Source of the DNA: Treponema sp. UBA4873 | Lineage (GTDB): Bacteria; Spirochaetota; Spirochaetia; Treponematales; Treponemataceae | Direction: 5' to 3' | Assembly: GCA_002399405.1 (NCBI GenBank) | Contig: DHDP01000011.1 | Location: forward strand, 1 to 64,000 | Length of the DNA: 64,000 nt | Shown: positions 50,877-59,620 of the stretch, piece after piece | Layout of the letters: every line of letters begins with the position of its first letter | Numbering within the stretch: the first letter of the stretch is position 1 | The notes under the pieces: generated by a model | What the model was told of the DNA's origin: nothing | The model's input: the letters and a program-made list of their open reading frames with translations, nothing else | Databases searched by the model: none | Translations under genes and position numbers: made by a program

Positions 50877-51863
50877 ATGTTTATTTTAAAACCCAGGCAG
50901 AAAAAATTACTGGCATATTTTATTTTATTTTCTGGTGCCACACTATTGTTATTGTTGCTGTTCGATGTTGTTTTGGACAAACCTGTCAGTAAAAGACATC
51001 TTCCGAAGAAATTCGGGGCAACATATATGACTATGGATAATCAGTTTTTTGAGATATTAAATACATCAATCCAGGATGTCATTATCTCAAACGGCGATCA
51101 ACTGATTACAAGAGATCCTGCACAGAATCAGGAAAAACAGAATGAGCAGATATCGGATATGCTGTCCCTGAAAGTGGATTTAATTTTTATAAATCCCGTT
51201 GACTGGAACAAAATAACTCCCGCACTGGATGCATGCAGAAAAGCAGGCGTCCCCTACATTTTTGTCGACTCGGATGCACCTGCGGATACTTGCGCAGTGA
51301 GCGTCGTCATGTCGGATAATTATAAAGCCGGGGTACAGACTGCGGAAGATATTATTTCGAAAAGGAAAAAGGCCTCAATTGCGCTGCTGTATGATCGGAA
51401 CATCCGTTCAATGTACGAGCGCACACAGGGCCTGCTCGATACGCTGAACGCTGCGTCGTTTGATTACACGATCGTGTACGACTGTACGTATACTTCCATG
51501 ATGATTCAATCTATGGCCGCAATGCAGCAGTATCTGGACACAAGTGCGCATACGAACGTCGACGTCGTGTTCGGAGCAAACGATCCTACCGCATTAGGCG
51601 CGCTGGCTGCCCTTCAGAAGGTACATCGTTCTTCAGGAATTCTGGTATACGGCGTCGACGGCTCTCCGTCCTGCAAAACCATGATACATGAAGGATACAT
51701 GGAAGGAACTGCGGCCCAATTTCCTCAGATAATGGGAAGAACTGCAGCCGAGACCGCCTATGCATATCTGTCCGGCAGGCGGATAGATAAAAAAATTATT
51801 ATTCCTGTCAAATTTATAACCAAAGAAAACGTTGAAGATTTTGACATACTGGGCTGGCAGTAA
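50877..51863 (+). CDS. Membrane-anchored sugar-binding protein (sensor type)
   Basis: A 328-residue RbsB-like binding protein with an uncleaved N-terminal anchor (LLAYFILFSGATLLLLLLFD, about 11-30) instead of a clean signal peptide. The body has DNQFFEILNTSIQDVIISNG, VDLIFINPVDWNKITPALDA and GANDPTALGALAAL, closely parallel to the free binding protein at 55203-56129. It overlaps the histidine kinase gene by one base. This resembles XylFII in the clostridial XylFII-LytS xylose sensor, so a co-receptor role is inferred. Confidence 0.8.
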   Translation: MFILKPRQKKLLAYFILFSGATLLLLLLFDVVLDKPVSKRHLPKKFGATYMTMDNQFFEILNTSIQDVIISNGDQLITRDPAQNQEKQNEQISDMLSLKVDLIFINPVDWNKITPALDACRKAGVPYIFVDSDAPADTCAVSVVMSDNYKAGVQTAEDIISKRKKASIALLYDRNIRSMYERTQGLLDTLNAASFDYTIVYDCTYTSMMIQSMAAMQQYLDTSAHTNVDVVFGANDPTALGALAALQKVHRSSGILVYGVDGSPSCKTMIHEGYMEGTAAQFPQIMGRTAAETAYAYLSGRRIDKKIIIPVKFITKENVEDFDILGWQ

Positions 51864-53155
51864 TGAATAATATAACTATAAACAAAATCAGAGACAGCAT
51901 GCTGTGCATAAACATTGCCGCGTGTTTATTTACCATGCTGGTCATATTGAAAACGTCCAGAACGATTTGTGTTTTTCAGAAAGCCGTCGATTTTTTCAAT
52001 TCTACGGAAAGAATACCTGTAAAACCTGACAGTGCGTTCCTTTGCAGTGTTCTGCTTTGTTCCTGCTTTGTTATAACGCATTCCGCCCGGCAGTTTGTAT
52101 TCGCAGATAGTAAGGTTCCCGTATATATTACGCTCGGCATCGATATGGTTCTTAACATAGCGCTGCTGAAAGTCACGGACTGCAATTATAACGGCTTCAT
52201 TTTATGGCTGCTGGCAAACTGCATTTATTATATCGACAATAAATGGAAATACTTTGCAATGACCGCGGGGATATTTCTGTTTATATTCTCAAATTATGAT
52301 TTTATAACTATTTATTATCCTCTTTTTTCAATCAGAAGTTATATACTTTTTTATTTAAAGAATACCCAGAATTTACTGCTTTTCATTTACTACGGTTTTT
52401 CTTCGCTGAATTTAATATGCTTTCTGGTGTTCTGTATGCACGTCATTCAGAGACAGCGGGGCATAATCGGTGTCATCCACCGCCTGTATCAAAAACTCAG
52501 AACGGCGAATACGGAACTGCGGGAATACGCGGACATGAAGGAAAAAATGGGACAGATGAAGGAACGCAATCGTCTGACAATGGAGATACACGATACGCTC
52601 GGACATTCGCTTACGGGGATTTCGGTGGGCGTCGACACATGTATCGCCATTATGGATACGTCTCCGGAAAAAGCCAGAGCACAGCTGCAGGTGATATCGG
52701 GCGTCGCAAAAAACGGTTTGGAAGAGCTCCGGCGTTCGGTAAGCATGCTGAAGACAGACGGACTCGACGGCGTGAATTTTGAAGATGCCGTTCGGAATAT
52801 GCTTGACCGAATAAAGGAAGCTACCGGGATTTCAATCAGGTTCAGCTGTACTGTCAGGCTGAATCTTACAAAGGAAGAACAGAATGCGGTTTTCCGCATC
52901 ATTCAGGAAAGCGTCACGAATGCCATACGCCACGGAAAAGCAACCTGTATCGGAATCATGCTGGCGGAACGAAACGGCAATCTGGACATAACGATTTCCG
53001 ATAACGGCAAAGGGTGTTCCCATTTAGAGTACGGCTTCGGGTTAAGTCATATGCAGGAGCGGATAGACCAGCTCAAGGGCAGCATAGAATTCAATACAAC
53101 CGGCGGATTCACCGTACATGCACAGATTCCTTTGCAGGGGAGAAGTTTAGAATGA
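51863..53155 (+). CDS. Sensor histidine kinase, HisKA_3 (NarL-linked) type
   Basis: A 430-residue kinase. Residues 1-205 hold about six hydrophobic segments and short loops, with no large sensor domain outside, so ligand input probably comes through the anchored binding protein encoded just before. The kinase half has H-box RLTMEIHDTLGHSLTGI (near 240), N-box IIQESVTNAIRHGKA and G-boxes DNGKGCS and YGFGLSHMQERI. The start codon overlaps the preceding stop (TAATG) and the end overlaps the regulator start (ATGA). Confidence 0.93.
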   Translation: MNNITINKIRDSMLCINIAACLFTMLVILKTSRTICVFQKAVDFFNSTERIPVKPDSAFLCSVLLCSCFVITHSARQFVFADSKVPVYITLGIDMVLNIALLKVTDCNYNGFILWLLANCIYYIDNKWKYFAMTAGIFLFIFSNYDFITIYYPLFSIRSYILFYLKNTQNLLLFIYYGFSSLNLICFLVFCMHVIQRQRGIIGVIHRLYQKLRTANTELREYADMKEKMGQMKERNRLTMEIHDTLGHSLTGISVGVDTCIAIMDTSPEKARAQLQVISGVAKNGLEELRRSVSMLKTDGLDGVNFEDAVRNMLDRIKEATGISIRFSCTVRLNLTKEEQNAVFRIIQESVTNAIRHGKATCIGIMLAERNGNLDITISDNGKGCSHLEYGFGLSHMQERIDQLKGSIEFNTTGGFTVHAQIPLQGRSLE

Positions 53156-53808
53156 TAAAAATATTAATCGCAGATGACCAGCAATTAATCAGGGAAAGTC
53201 TGAAGTTATGGCTCGAAAGCAAGCAGGAATTTCTGATTACAGGTACGACGGGCGACGGTTTGGGCGTTCTCGACAGCATCAGACAGTCTGTTCCTGATAT
53301 TATCCTTATGGATATACGGATGCCGAAACTCGACGGCGTACAATGCACAAAACTGATAAAACAGAAGTATCCTGAAATACGAATAATTATTTTAACAACG
53401 TTCAACGACGACGAATACGTGTATAATGCACTGAAGTACGGAGCGAGCGGTTATCTGCTGAAAGGGATAGCGTTGGAAGAATTGTGCAGCGCTATAAAGA
53501 CCGTATACGGCGGTCAGGCGATGATAAATCCCGACATAGCTTCGATCGTTCTGAAATTGTTCTATAAAATGGCAAACAAAGAATTCTCCCTGCCTGTCAA
53601 TAGAGAAAAATCAGGTGAACTGACAGCTACAGAGTGGAAAATAGTCCGCGAAGTCGGGAAAGGCGAATCGAACAGGGAGATTTCTCAGAGACTGAACTTT
53701 TCCGAAGGAACTGTCAGGAATTATCTGAGCACCATACTCGACAAACTTGACCTGCGGGACAGAACCCAGCTGGCCATCTGGGCCGTGCAGACGTCGCTGG
53801 AGTCGTAA
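53152..53808 (+). CDS. NarL/LuxR-type response regulator
   Basis: A 218-residue regulator: receiver with IADDQ acidic pocket, phospho-Asp in DIILMDIRMPKLDG and Lys in GYLLKG; LuxR helix-turn-helix with GESNREISQRLNFSEGTVRN. Its ATG overlaps the kinase stop by 4 bases. It likely activates the transporter operon at 55203; inverted repeats at 55109-55122 and 55168-55189 are candidate sites. Confidence 0.95.
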   Translation: MIKILIADDQQLIRESLKLWLESKQEFLITGTTGDGLGVLDSIRQSVPDIILMDIRMPKLDGVQCTKLIKQKYPEIRIIILTTFNDDEYVYNALKYGASGYLLKGIALEELCSAIKTVYGGQAMINPDIASIVLKLFYKMANKEFSLPVNREKSGELTATEWKIVREVGKGESNREISQRLNFSEGTVRNYLSTILDKLDLRDRTQLAIWAVQTSLES

Positions 53809-53813
53809 ACAGC

Positions 53814-55112
53814 ATGAACCGTATATGTTTTTTCTTATTCTGCTGCATAGTTCCCGCTTTTTTTTTCTCCGGGTGTAAAACAAAAAAAAACGTCACTCTT
53901 GAGCTGGGCGTTTTTACGGGGAGCAACTGGGGTGTGGCGGACAGCAATAGTTATTTTTTAATCGATAAGGCTGTGGAAAAATTTGAGAGGACTCATCCGG
54001 GAGTTTCCGTCCATTATTATTCAGGCATACAAAAAAATGATTACGAAGAATGGTTTTCCGAACAAGTACTGCAGGGAAAAATGCCGGATGTTGCGATCAT
54101 TCCCGATGAACAATTTACAAAACTTGCATCGATGGGTGTTTTAAAAAACTTAACGCCGCTGCTGTATCCGAACGGTAAAATAAAAAGCTGGGAATATTTC
54201 CCCTGTGCATGGAGCTCAGGAACGTACGGGGAAAAACAGTACGCCCTTCCCTATCAGGCGGATTTTATGCTGATGGCCGTAAATAAAACGCTGCTGGATA
54301 AACACGGTATTGCAATGCCCGGCAGGAACTGGACCTGGGATGATTTTTATTCACTATGTACAAAATTAACGGCAGATGAAAACGGAGACTCCGTCATTGA
54401 TACCGCGGGCGTCTGTAATTATACATGGCAGGAGGCAGTCTATTCGAACGGCGGGCGGATATTCAACGATGACGGACGGCGCGCCTTTTTTTCCGATCCG
54501 AAAGTAATAGAGGCAGTCCGGTTCATGCAGCGGTTATCCGCACTTACCGGCGACACTATTTTTACGCGGGCCGATTTCGATTCGGGGAAAGTCGCCTTTA
54601 TGCCGCTGTCGTTTACAAAATATCAGCCATATGTATGTTATCCGTATAAAATAAACAAAGATTTGAATTATGAATGGCGTTGTGCGACAATGCCCGCCGG
54701 ATATTCCGGGAACAACATTTCGGAAATAGACACGCTGCTGATGGGAATCAGCTCATATACGAAGCATGAAAAACTTGCATACGATCTTCTTGAAACATTC
54801 ACTCACGATACTGAAATTCAGGCGAATCTGTTTCAATTGCAGCAGGGGGCATCGGCACTGCGGATAGTATCCGCCCCCGATGAAGTTATAAATATTCTTG
54901 AAGATACCTCCGACAAAAACGACAGGCAGTATTCCGGCGGTCTTTTAGCAGACATAATGGTGAAGGGAATTCTTCCACCGAAATTTCACGACTATGCAGA
55001 CGACATGGTGCTCGCCGACAGTGCAATAAATAAAATAATAATCGATAAAAAAGATGCTGAAAATTCGTTGAAGGTTCTGCAGCGTACGCTTCAGGTCAGA
55101 ATGGAAAAGTGA
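53814..55112 (+). CDS. Lipoprotein sugar-binding protein (ABC family 1)
   Basis: A 432-residue extracellular binding protein with lipoprotein signal (FFLFCCIVPAFFFSGC, Cys21). The family-1 pattern is seen in AVEKFERTHPGVSVHYYSG and YALPYQADFMLMAVNKTLLD. No matching MalFG permeases follow, since the downstream transporter is RbsC-type, which does not pair with this class. So a sensing role beside the kinase, or use by another transporter, is likely. It starts 5 bases after the regulator stop. Confidence 0.85.
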   Translation: MNRICFFLFCCIVPAFFFSGCKTKKNVTLELGVFTGSNWGVADSNSYFLIDKAVEKFERTHPGVSVHYYSGIQKNDYEEWFSEQVLQGKMPDVAIIPDEQFTKLASMGVLKNLTPLLYPNGKIKSWEYFPCAWSSGTYGEKQYALPYQADFMLMAVNKTLLDKHGIAMPGRNWTWDDFYSLCTKLTADENGDSVIDTAGVCNYTWQEAVYSNGGRIFNDDGRRAFFSDPKVIEAVRFMQRLSALTGDTIFTRADFDSGKVAFMPLSFTKYQPYVCYPYKINKDLNYEWRCATMPAGYSGNNISEIDTLLMGISSYTKHEKLAYDLLETFTHDTEIQANLFQLQQGASALRIVSAPDEVINILEDTSDKNDRQYSGGLLADIMVKGILPPKFHDYADDMVLADSAINKIIIDKKDAENSLKVLQRTLQVRMEK

Positions 55113-55122
55113 CATTTGTCAC
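55109..55122 (+). promoter_or_regulatory. Palindrome overlapping the binding-protein stop
   Basis: GTGACATTTGTCAC is a perfect palindrome with 6-bp arms. A third half-site (TATGACAAAC) follows at about 55131-55140. It precedes the transporter operon and is a candidate response-regulator site. Confidence 0.5.
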
Positions 55123-55167
55123 CAAAAAATTATGACAAACCTCACTTGCGGCCTCCTGTGGAAAACT

Positions 55168-55189
55168 TATACTTATTGCCATAAGTATA
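55168..55189 (+). promoter_or_regulatory. Inverted repeat before the transporter operon
   Basis: TATACTTAT and ATAAGTATA are separated by TGCC, ending 13 bases before the start of the binding-protein gene. It contains a TATACT -10-like box; it may be a promoter, operator or leader hairpin. Confidence 0.5.
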
Positions 55190-55202
55190 TAGGAGGACGC
55201 GT

Positions 55203-56129
55203 ATGAAAAAAATAATAAGCGTTTTATTGGTATCGGTTCTTGCCGCGGGCACGATGTTCGCGGCACCGAAAAAGCACTACAAATTCGGTTTTACCTGCAT
55301 GGATCAGTCAAATCCTTTCTTTGTCCTGATTGAAAAAACAATCAGAGAGGAAGTTGAGGCGCGCGGAGATCAGCTCATCTCCGTTGATCCCGCAAACAAC
55401 GTCACACGGCAGATTCAGCAGGTGGAAGACGTCATCGCACAGAAAATCGACGGCATTTTCCTTAATCCGGCTGAGGCGGAAGGAATTATTCCCGCACTGG
55501 ACGAGTTGAAAGCCGCAAAAATTCCGATTGTCAATTTTGACACGGAAGTTGCGGACATGAGTTACGCTGCAACATTTACAGGCTCCGACAATTACAATGC
55601 CGGAAAAGTCTGCGGTCTTGATCTTATTAAGAAATGTCCGAAAGGCGGAAATATTATAGTTCTTGACTCTCCGACGATGAATTCAATCGTCGACCGCACG
55701 AACGGATTCCTCGACACAATAAAGGGACACAATTTCAAAATCGTAGCGCAGCAGGATGCAAAGGGAAATCTGCAGGTTTCCATGGGAGTTGCAGAGGATC
55801 TTCTGCAGGCACATCCTGATGTCGTAGCAATCTTCGGCGGAAACGACCCTACAGCGCTCGGCGCACTTGCGGCGGCAAATGCCTCCGGCATTAAAAATGC
55901 AAAAATTTACGGTGTCGACGGATCTCCCGATATTAAGAAGGAACTTGCGAGCGGTTCGTCTTTAGTCGAAGGCACCGGCGCTCAATCTCCGATCAGCATT
56001 GCAAAAAAATCAGTTGAGCTCATGTATAAAATTATGAACGGAGAAAAGGTGGAATCCCGCTATCCGGTTCAGACATTCCTCATCACGAAGGACAATGTAA
56101 GCAAATACGGAACGACAAACTGGCAATAA
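55203..56129 (+). CDS. Periplasmic sugar-binding protein (RbsB type)
   Basis: A 308-residue binding protein with a cleaved signal peptide (VLLVSVLAAGTMFAAP). KFGFTCMDQSNPFFVLIEKT, DGIFLNPAEAEGIIPALDEL and GGNDPTALGALAAANASGIK align with the anchored sensor at 50877, so both probably bind the same sugar. AGGAGGACGC site. A stem-loop after it separates it from the ATPase gene. Confidence 0.93.
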   Translation: MKKIISVLLVSVLAAGTMFAAPKKHYKFGFTCMDQSNPFFVLIEKTIREEVEARGDQLISVDPANNVTRQIQQVEDVIAQKIDGIFLNPAEAEGIIPALDELKAAKIPIVNFDTEVADMSYAATFTGSDNYNAGKVCGLDLIKKCPKGGNIIVLDSPTMNSIVDRTNGFLDTIKGHNFKIVAQQDAKGNLQVSMGVAEDLLQAHPDVVAIFGGNDPTALGALAAANASGIKNAKIYGVDGSPDIKKELASGSSLVEGTGAQSPISIAKKSVELMYKIMNGEKVESRYPVQTFLITKDNVSKYGTTNWQ

Positions 56130-56172
56130 TATTGATTCATACATGAAGCTGAATCTTTTTGTGTAAGAAAGC

Positions 56173-56196
56173 GTACAGGCCGTAAAAGGCCTGTAC
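56173..56196 (+). promoter_or_regulatory. Intercistronic hairpin
   Basis: GTACAGGCC pairs perfectly with GGCCTGTAC around GTAAAA, 44 bases after the binding-protein stop. It likely lowers read-through or protects the upstream mRNA so the binding protein is made in excess. Confidence 0.65.
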
Positions 56197-56225
56197 TGTA
56201 ACCCACAGAACCGCAGGCTTACCGG

Positions 56226-57710
56226 ATGAATGAAAATATATTACTTACAATGAAAAATGTGCATAAGCGCTTTCCGGGTGTTTATGCGCTGAATAATGTC
56301 GATTTTGAACTGCATGAAGGGGAAGTTCATGCACTGCTCGGTGAAAACGGGGCCGGGAAATCAACATTGATCAAAATTCTCGGCGGTATTTACAAAGCCG
56401 ACGAGGGAGACATTTACATTAACGGGAAAAAAACGGAAATCAACAATGTCTTCAACGCACAGGAAAACGGAATAGCGATTATCCATCAGGAACTCGTTCT
56501 TGTTCCGCATATGACTGTCGCAGAAAATATTTATCTCGGACGAGAACCGGTGAAAGGTAAATTCGTCGACAAAGAAAAGATGAATACGGAAACGGCGGAA
56601 CTGCTGAAAGCATACAACATGAATTTCACTCCCGAAACATTGATCGCCGATCTGACAATCGCACAGCAGCAGATGGTGGAAATAGTAAAGGCCGTTTCGA
56701 GCAATGCAAAAATTCTTGTAATGGACGAACCGACTTCTTCGATTTCCGACAAAGAAGTGAATTTTCTGTTCGGCATAATAAAAACTCTGACCGCAAAGAA
56801 AGCAGGCATAATTTATATTTCACATAAAATGAGCGAACTGTGGGAAATCTGCGATCGTGTTACAGTACTCCGCGACGGACATCTGGTCGGAACAAAAATC
56901 GTAAACGACATATCTAAAGACGAACTTATTTCCATGATGGTCGGACGCAGACTTGAACAGTATTACACACGGGATTTTCACTCGGACGGAGAAGTCATTC
57001 TCAGGACGGAGCACCTCTGCGACGACGGAATGGTAAAGGACGTTTCATTCGAACTGCATAAAGGAGAAATTCTCGGATTTGCAGGTCTTATAGGCGCGGG
57101 AAGAAGCGAAACGATGCAGTGTATATTCGGGCTGAGAAAAAAGTATACCGGAGCCGTAAATCTGCACGGCGAGGACGTGCATTTTACCTCCGCAACAGGC
57201 GCTGTGAAAAAAGGGCTTGCACTTGTTCCCGAAGACCGCAAGATGGAAGGGCTTTACCATACGCAGAGCGTTAAATACAACGCGACGATCGAAGTTCTAA
57301 AACAATTTATTAAGGGCATATTTTTTAATAAAAAAACCGAAACGGGTATTGCGGATAAATACGTAAGCATGATGAATACGAAGACGCCGACGCTCGATCA
57401 GCCGGTAGGTCATCTTTCCGGCGGCAATCAGCAGAAAGTCATGATAGGACGATGGCTTGCGACGAATCCGTCCGTGCTTATCCTCGACGAACCGACGCGC
57501 GGCGTCGACGTCGGGGCAAAAGCCGAAATCTATTCAATCATGAATTATCTTGCAAAGCAGGGACTTTCAATTATTATGATTTCCTCGGAGCTGCCGGAAA
57601 TTATAAACATGAGCGACCGTGTATATGTTATGGCAAACGGAACCATAAGGGGATGCCTGTCTCACACGGATGTAACGCAGGAAGCCGTAATGAAACTGGC
57701 CGCCGAATAA
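56226..57710 (+). CDS. Sugar ABC transporter ATPase (RbsA type)
   Basis: A 494-residue tandem ATPase. The first domain has Walker A GENGAGKST and ILVMDEPTSSISDKE; the second has GLIGAGRSE, the signature HLSGGNQQK and VLILDEPTRGVD. It powers the RbsC-type permease encoded next. The ribosome-binding site is weak, as expected after the hairpin. Confidence 0.94.
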   Translation: MNENILLTMKNVHKRFPGVYALNNVDFELHEGEVHALLGENGAGKSTLIKILGGIYKADEGDIYINGKKTEINNVFNAQENGIAIIHQELVLVPHMTVAENIYLGREPVKGKFVDKEKMNTETAELLKAYNMNFTPETLIADLTIAQQQMVEIVKAVSSNAKILVMDEPTSSISDKEVNFLFGIIKTLTAKKAGIIYISHKMSELWEICDRVTVLRDGHLVGTKIVNDISKDELISMMVGRRLEQYYTRDFHSDGEVILRTEHLCDDGMVKDVSFELHKGEILGFAGLIGAGRSETMQCIFGLRKKYTGAVNLHGEDVHFTSATGAVKKGLALVPEDRKMEGLYHTQSVKYNATIEVLKQFIKGIFFNKKTETGIADKYVSMMNTKTPTLDQPVGHLSGGNQQKVMIGRWLATNPSVLILDEPTRGVDVGAKAEIYSIMNYLAKQGLSIIMISSELPEIINMSDRVYVMANGTIRGCLSHTDVTQEAVMKLAAE

Positions 57711-57727
57711 AACAGAGGAGACAGAAA

Positions 57728-58711
57728 ATGGCTAATAAAAGAATAACTGCCTTGAAAACGAACCGGAGTGTGTATCTCTATTTCAAAGAGAACCTGGGTA
57801 TAATAGTAGCGTTCATAGTGCTGTTCGGCTTCCTGTCAGTCAATCCGATTACGACGAAGGCGTTTCTCACGTCCCAGAACATGTTCAACGTTCTGCGGCA
57901 GATTTCGACTAACATGTACCTTGCATGCGCCATGACGATGGTTATTATTCTCGGCGGTATCGACCTGTCGGTTGGGTCGATAATAGCGCTTTCCGGATGC
58001 GTCGCCGCAGCGTGTGTTGCCCGGCACGGTATGCCGATTCCGGCTGCACTCATAACGGGAGTTTTAGTCGGCATGCTCTTCGGGATGATCAACGGATTCA
58101 TCATCGCAAAAACGACAATCCCCGCGTTCATCGTCACGCTGGCGACGATGGATATTGCCCGCGGCTTCGCCTACGTGTACACGGGAGGCTCGCCCGTCCG
58201 TGTCGTTTCGAAAGCATGGCAGTTCATCGGTGCGGGATATATCGGCATATTTCCGGTACCCGTTCTCATTATGATTGTCGTAGTAATTGTTACGGGACTG
58301 CTCATGAACAACACGCGCCTCGGCCGCCATATATATGCTGTCGGCGGCAACGTTCAGGCTGCGACTTTTTCGGGTATTTCCGTCACATCAGTAAAATTCT
58401 GGGTCTATACCTATTCGGGGCTGATGGCCGGAATAGCGGGAGTCGTTCTCTCCTCCCGCATGTATTCGGGACAGCCTACCGCGGGAAACGGCGCAGAAAT
58501 GGACGCAATCGCTGCCGTCGTTGTCGGCGGCACATCGATGGCCGGAGGAGCCGGTAAAATCGGCGGTACCATAATCGGCGCGCTTATCATCGGATTTCTT
58601 AACAACGGCCTCAATCTTATGAATGTCAACTCTTTCTGGCAGTATGTCGTAAAGGGAGTCGTCATTCTTCTTGCAGTTTTTCTTGATTTCATACGCACTA
58701 CTAAAAAATAG
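57728..58711 (+). CDS. Sugar ABC transporter permease (RbsC type)
   Basis: A 327-residue permease with about nine membrane segments and the family signature AMTMVIILGGIDLSVGSIIA; NGAEMDAIAAVVVGGTSMAG is the coupling region. The ATG at 57728 has GAGGAGACAG upstream, fixing the start against the longer open frame. It is the only permease, so it probably forms a homodimer. Confidence 0.94.
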   Translation: MANKRITALKTNRSVYLYFKENLGIIVAFIVLFGFLSVNPITTKAFLTSQNMFNVLRQISTNMYLACAMTMVIILGGIDLSVGSIIALSGCVAAACVARHGMPIPAALITGVLVGMLFGMINGFIIAKTTIPAFIVTLATMDIARGFAYVYTGGSPVRVVSKAWQFIGAGYIGIFPVPVLIMIVVVIVTGLLMNNTRLGRHIYAVGGNVQAATFSGISVTSVKFWVYTYSGLMAGIAGVVLSSRMYSGQPTAGNGAEMDAIAAVVVGGTSMAGGAGKIGGTIIGALIIGFLNNGLNLMNVNSFWQYVVKGVVILLAVFLDFIRTTKK

Positions 58712-58724
58712 GAGATACGACAAT

Positions 58725-59609
58725 ATGATAGTTACTTTAAGTACTGTTTTAAACATAGCGGAAAAAAACAAATGGGCAGTCGGCGCATTCAACGTGCCGA
58801 ACTGGGAATCGGCTGAAGCGATAATCGGAGCGGCTGAAGAGACAAACAAACCGGTTATACTTAATTACGCTCCTGTACATGCGCCTTTTATGAACATGGA
58901 GGATGCCGCAGAAATAATGAAGTATTTTGCGAATAAAGCGAAAGTTCCGGTCTGCGTGCATCTTGACCACGGCGGAAGCTTTGAAACGTGTATAAAAGCC
59001 ATACGGTTAGGTTTTACTTCCGTGATGATCGACGCGTCTGCAAAACCGTACGAAGAAAACATCCGGATTACGGCGGAAGTTGTTAAAGCGGCTCATGCCG
59101 TCGGAGTTTCCGTTGAAGCTGAACTCGGGCATATTCTCGCTTCAGTTACCGGCGTCGGAAAGGCACCCGTAAAAATCGAAACGAAAGATTCTTTCGCCGA
59201 TGTAAACGACGTGTATACCAGGCCCGAAATGGCGAAAGAATTCGCGGGGCTGACGAACGTCGACGCACTTGCAATTGCGTTCGGCACGGCTCACGGTATT
59301 TACGTTACAAAACCCGTCCTTGATCTGGAACGCATCAGCCGGATAAAAGAAGCAGTCGACATGCCGTTCGTCATGCACGGCGGCTCCGGATTAAGCAAGG
59401 AAGAGTTCCAGACGGCAATACGGAACGGCATCAGGAAAATTAATTATTATACGTATATGACACTGAGCGGCGGCAGGGCGGTAAAAGCTGCAATGGATAA
59501 ACAGTCTTCAACCGATACTGTCTTTTTCCATGATATACCCTTCATTGCGGTAAACGCAATGAAGGAAGACGTAAAGCAGGCAATACGTATTTTCAGCGAC
59601 GAAATATAA
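58725..59609 (+). CDS. Class II ketose-1-phosphate-type aldolase
   Basis: A 294-residue zinc aldolase of the fructose-bisphosphate/tagatose-bisphosphate family. AVGAFNVPNWESAEAIIGAA, VPVCVHLDHGGSFE (zinc His), EAELGHILASVTGVG, AFGTAHGIYV (His) and FVMHGGSGLSKEEF (His, phosphate loop) are intact. In this operon it would cleave the phosphate made by the PfkB kinase into DHAP and an aldehyde (inferred). GGAG site before the ATG. Confidence 0.9.
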   Translation: MIVTLSTVLNIAEKNKWAVGAFNVPNWESAEAIIGAAEETNKPVILNYAPVHAPFMNMEDAAEIMKYFANKAKVPVCVHLDHGGSFETCIKAIRLGFTSVMIDASAKPYEENIRITAEVVKAAHAVGVSVEAELGHILASVTGVGKAPVKIETKDSFADVNDVYTRPEMAKEFAGLTNVDALAIAFGTAHGIYVTKPVLDLERISRIKEAVDMPFVMHGGSGLSKEEFQTAIRNGIRKINYYTYMTLSGGRAVKAAMDKQSSTDTVFFHDIPFIAVNAMKEDVKQAIRIFSDEI

Positions 59610-59620
59610 AAGGACGTGTC

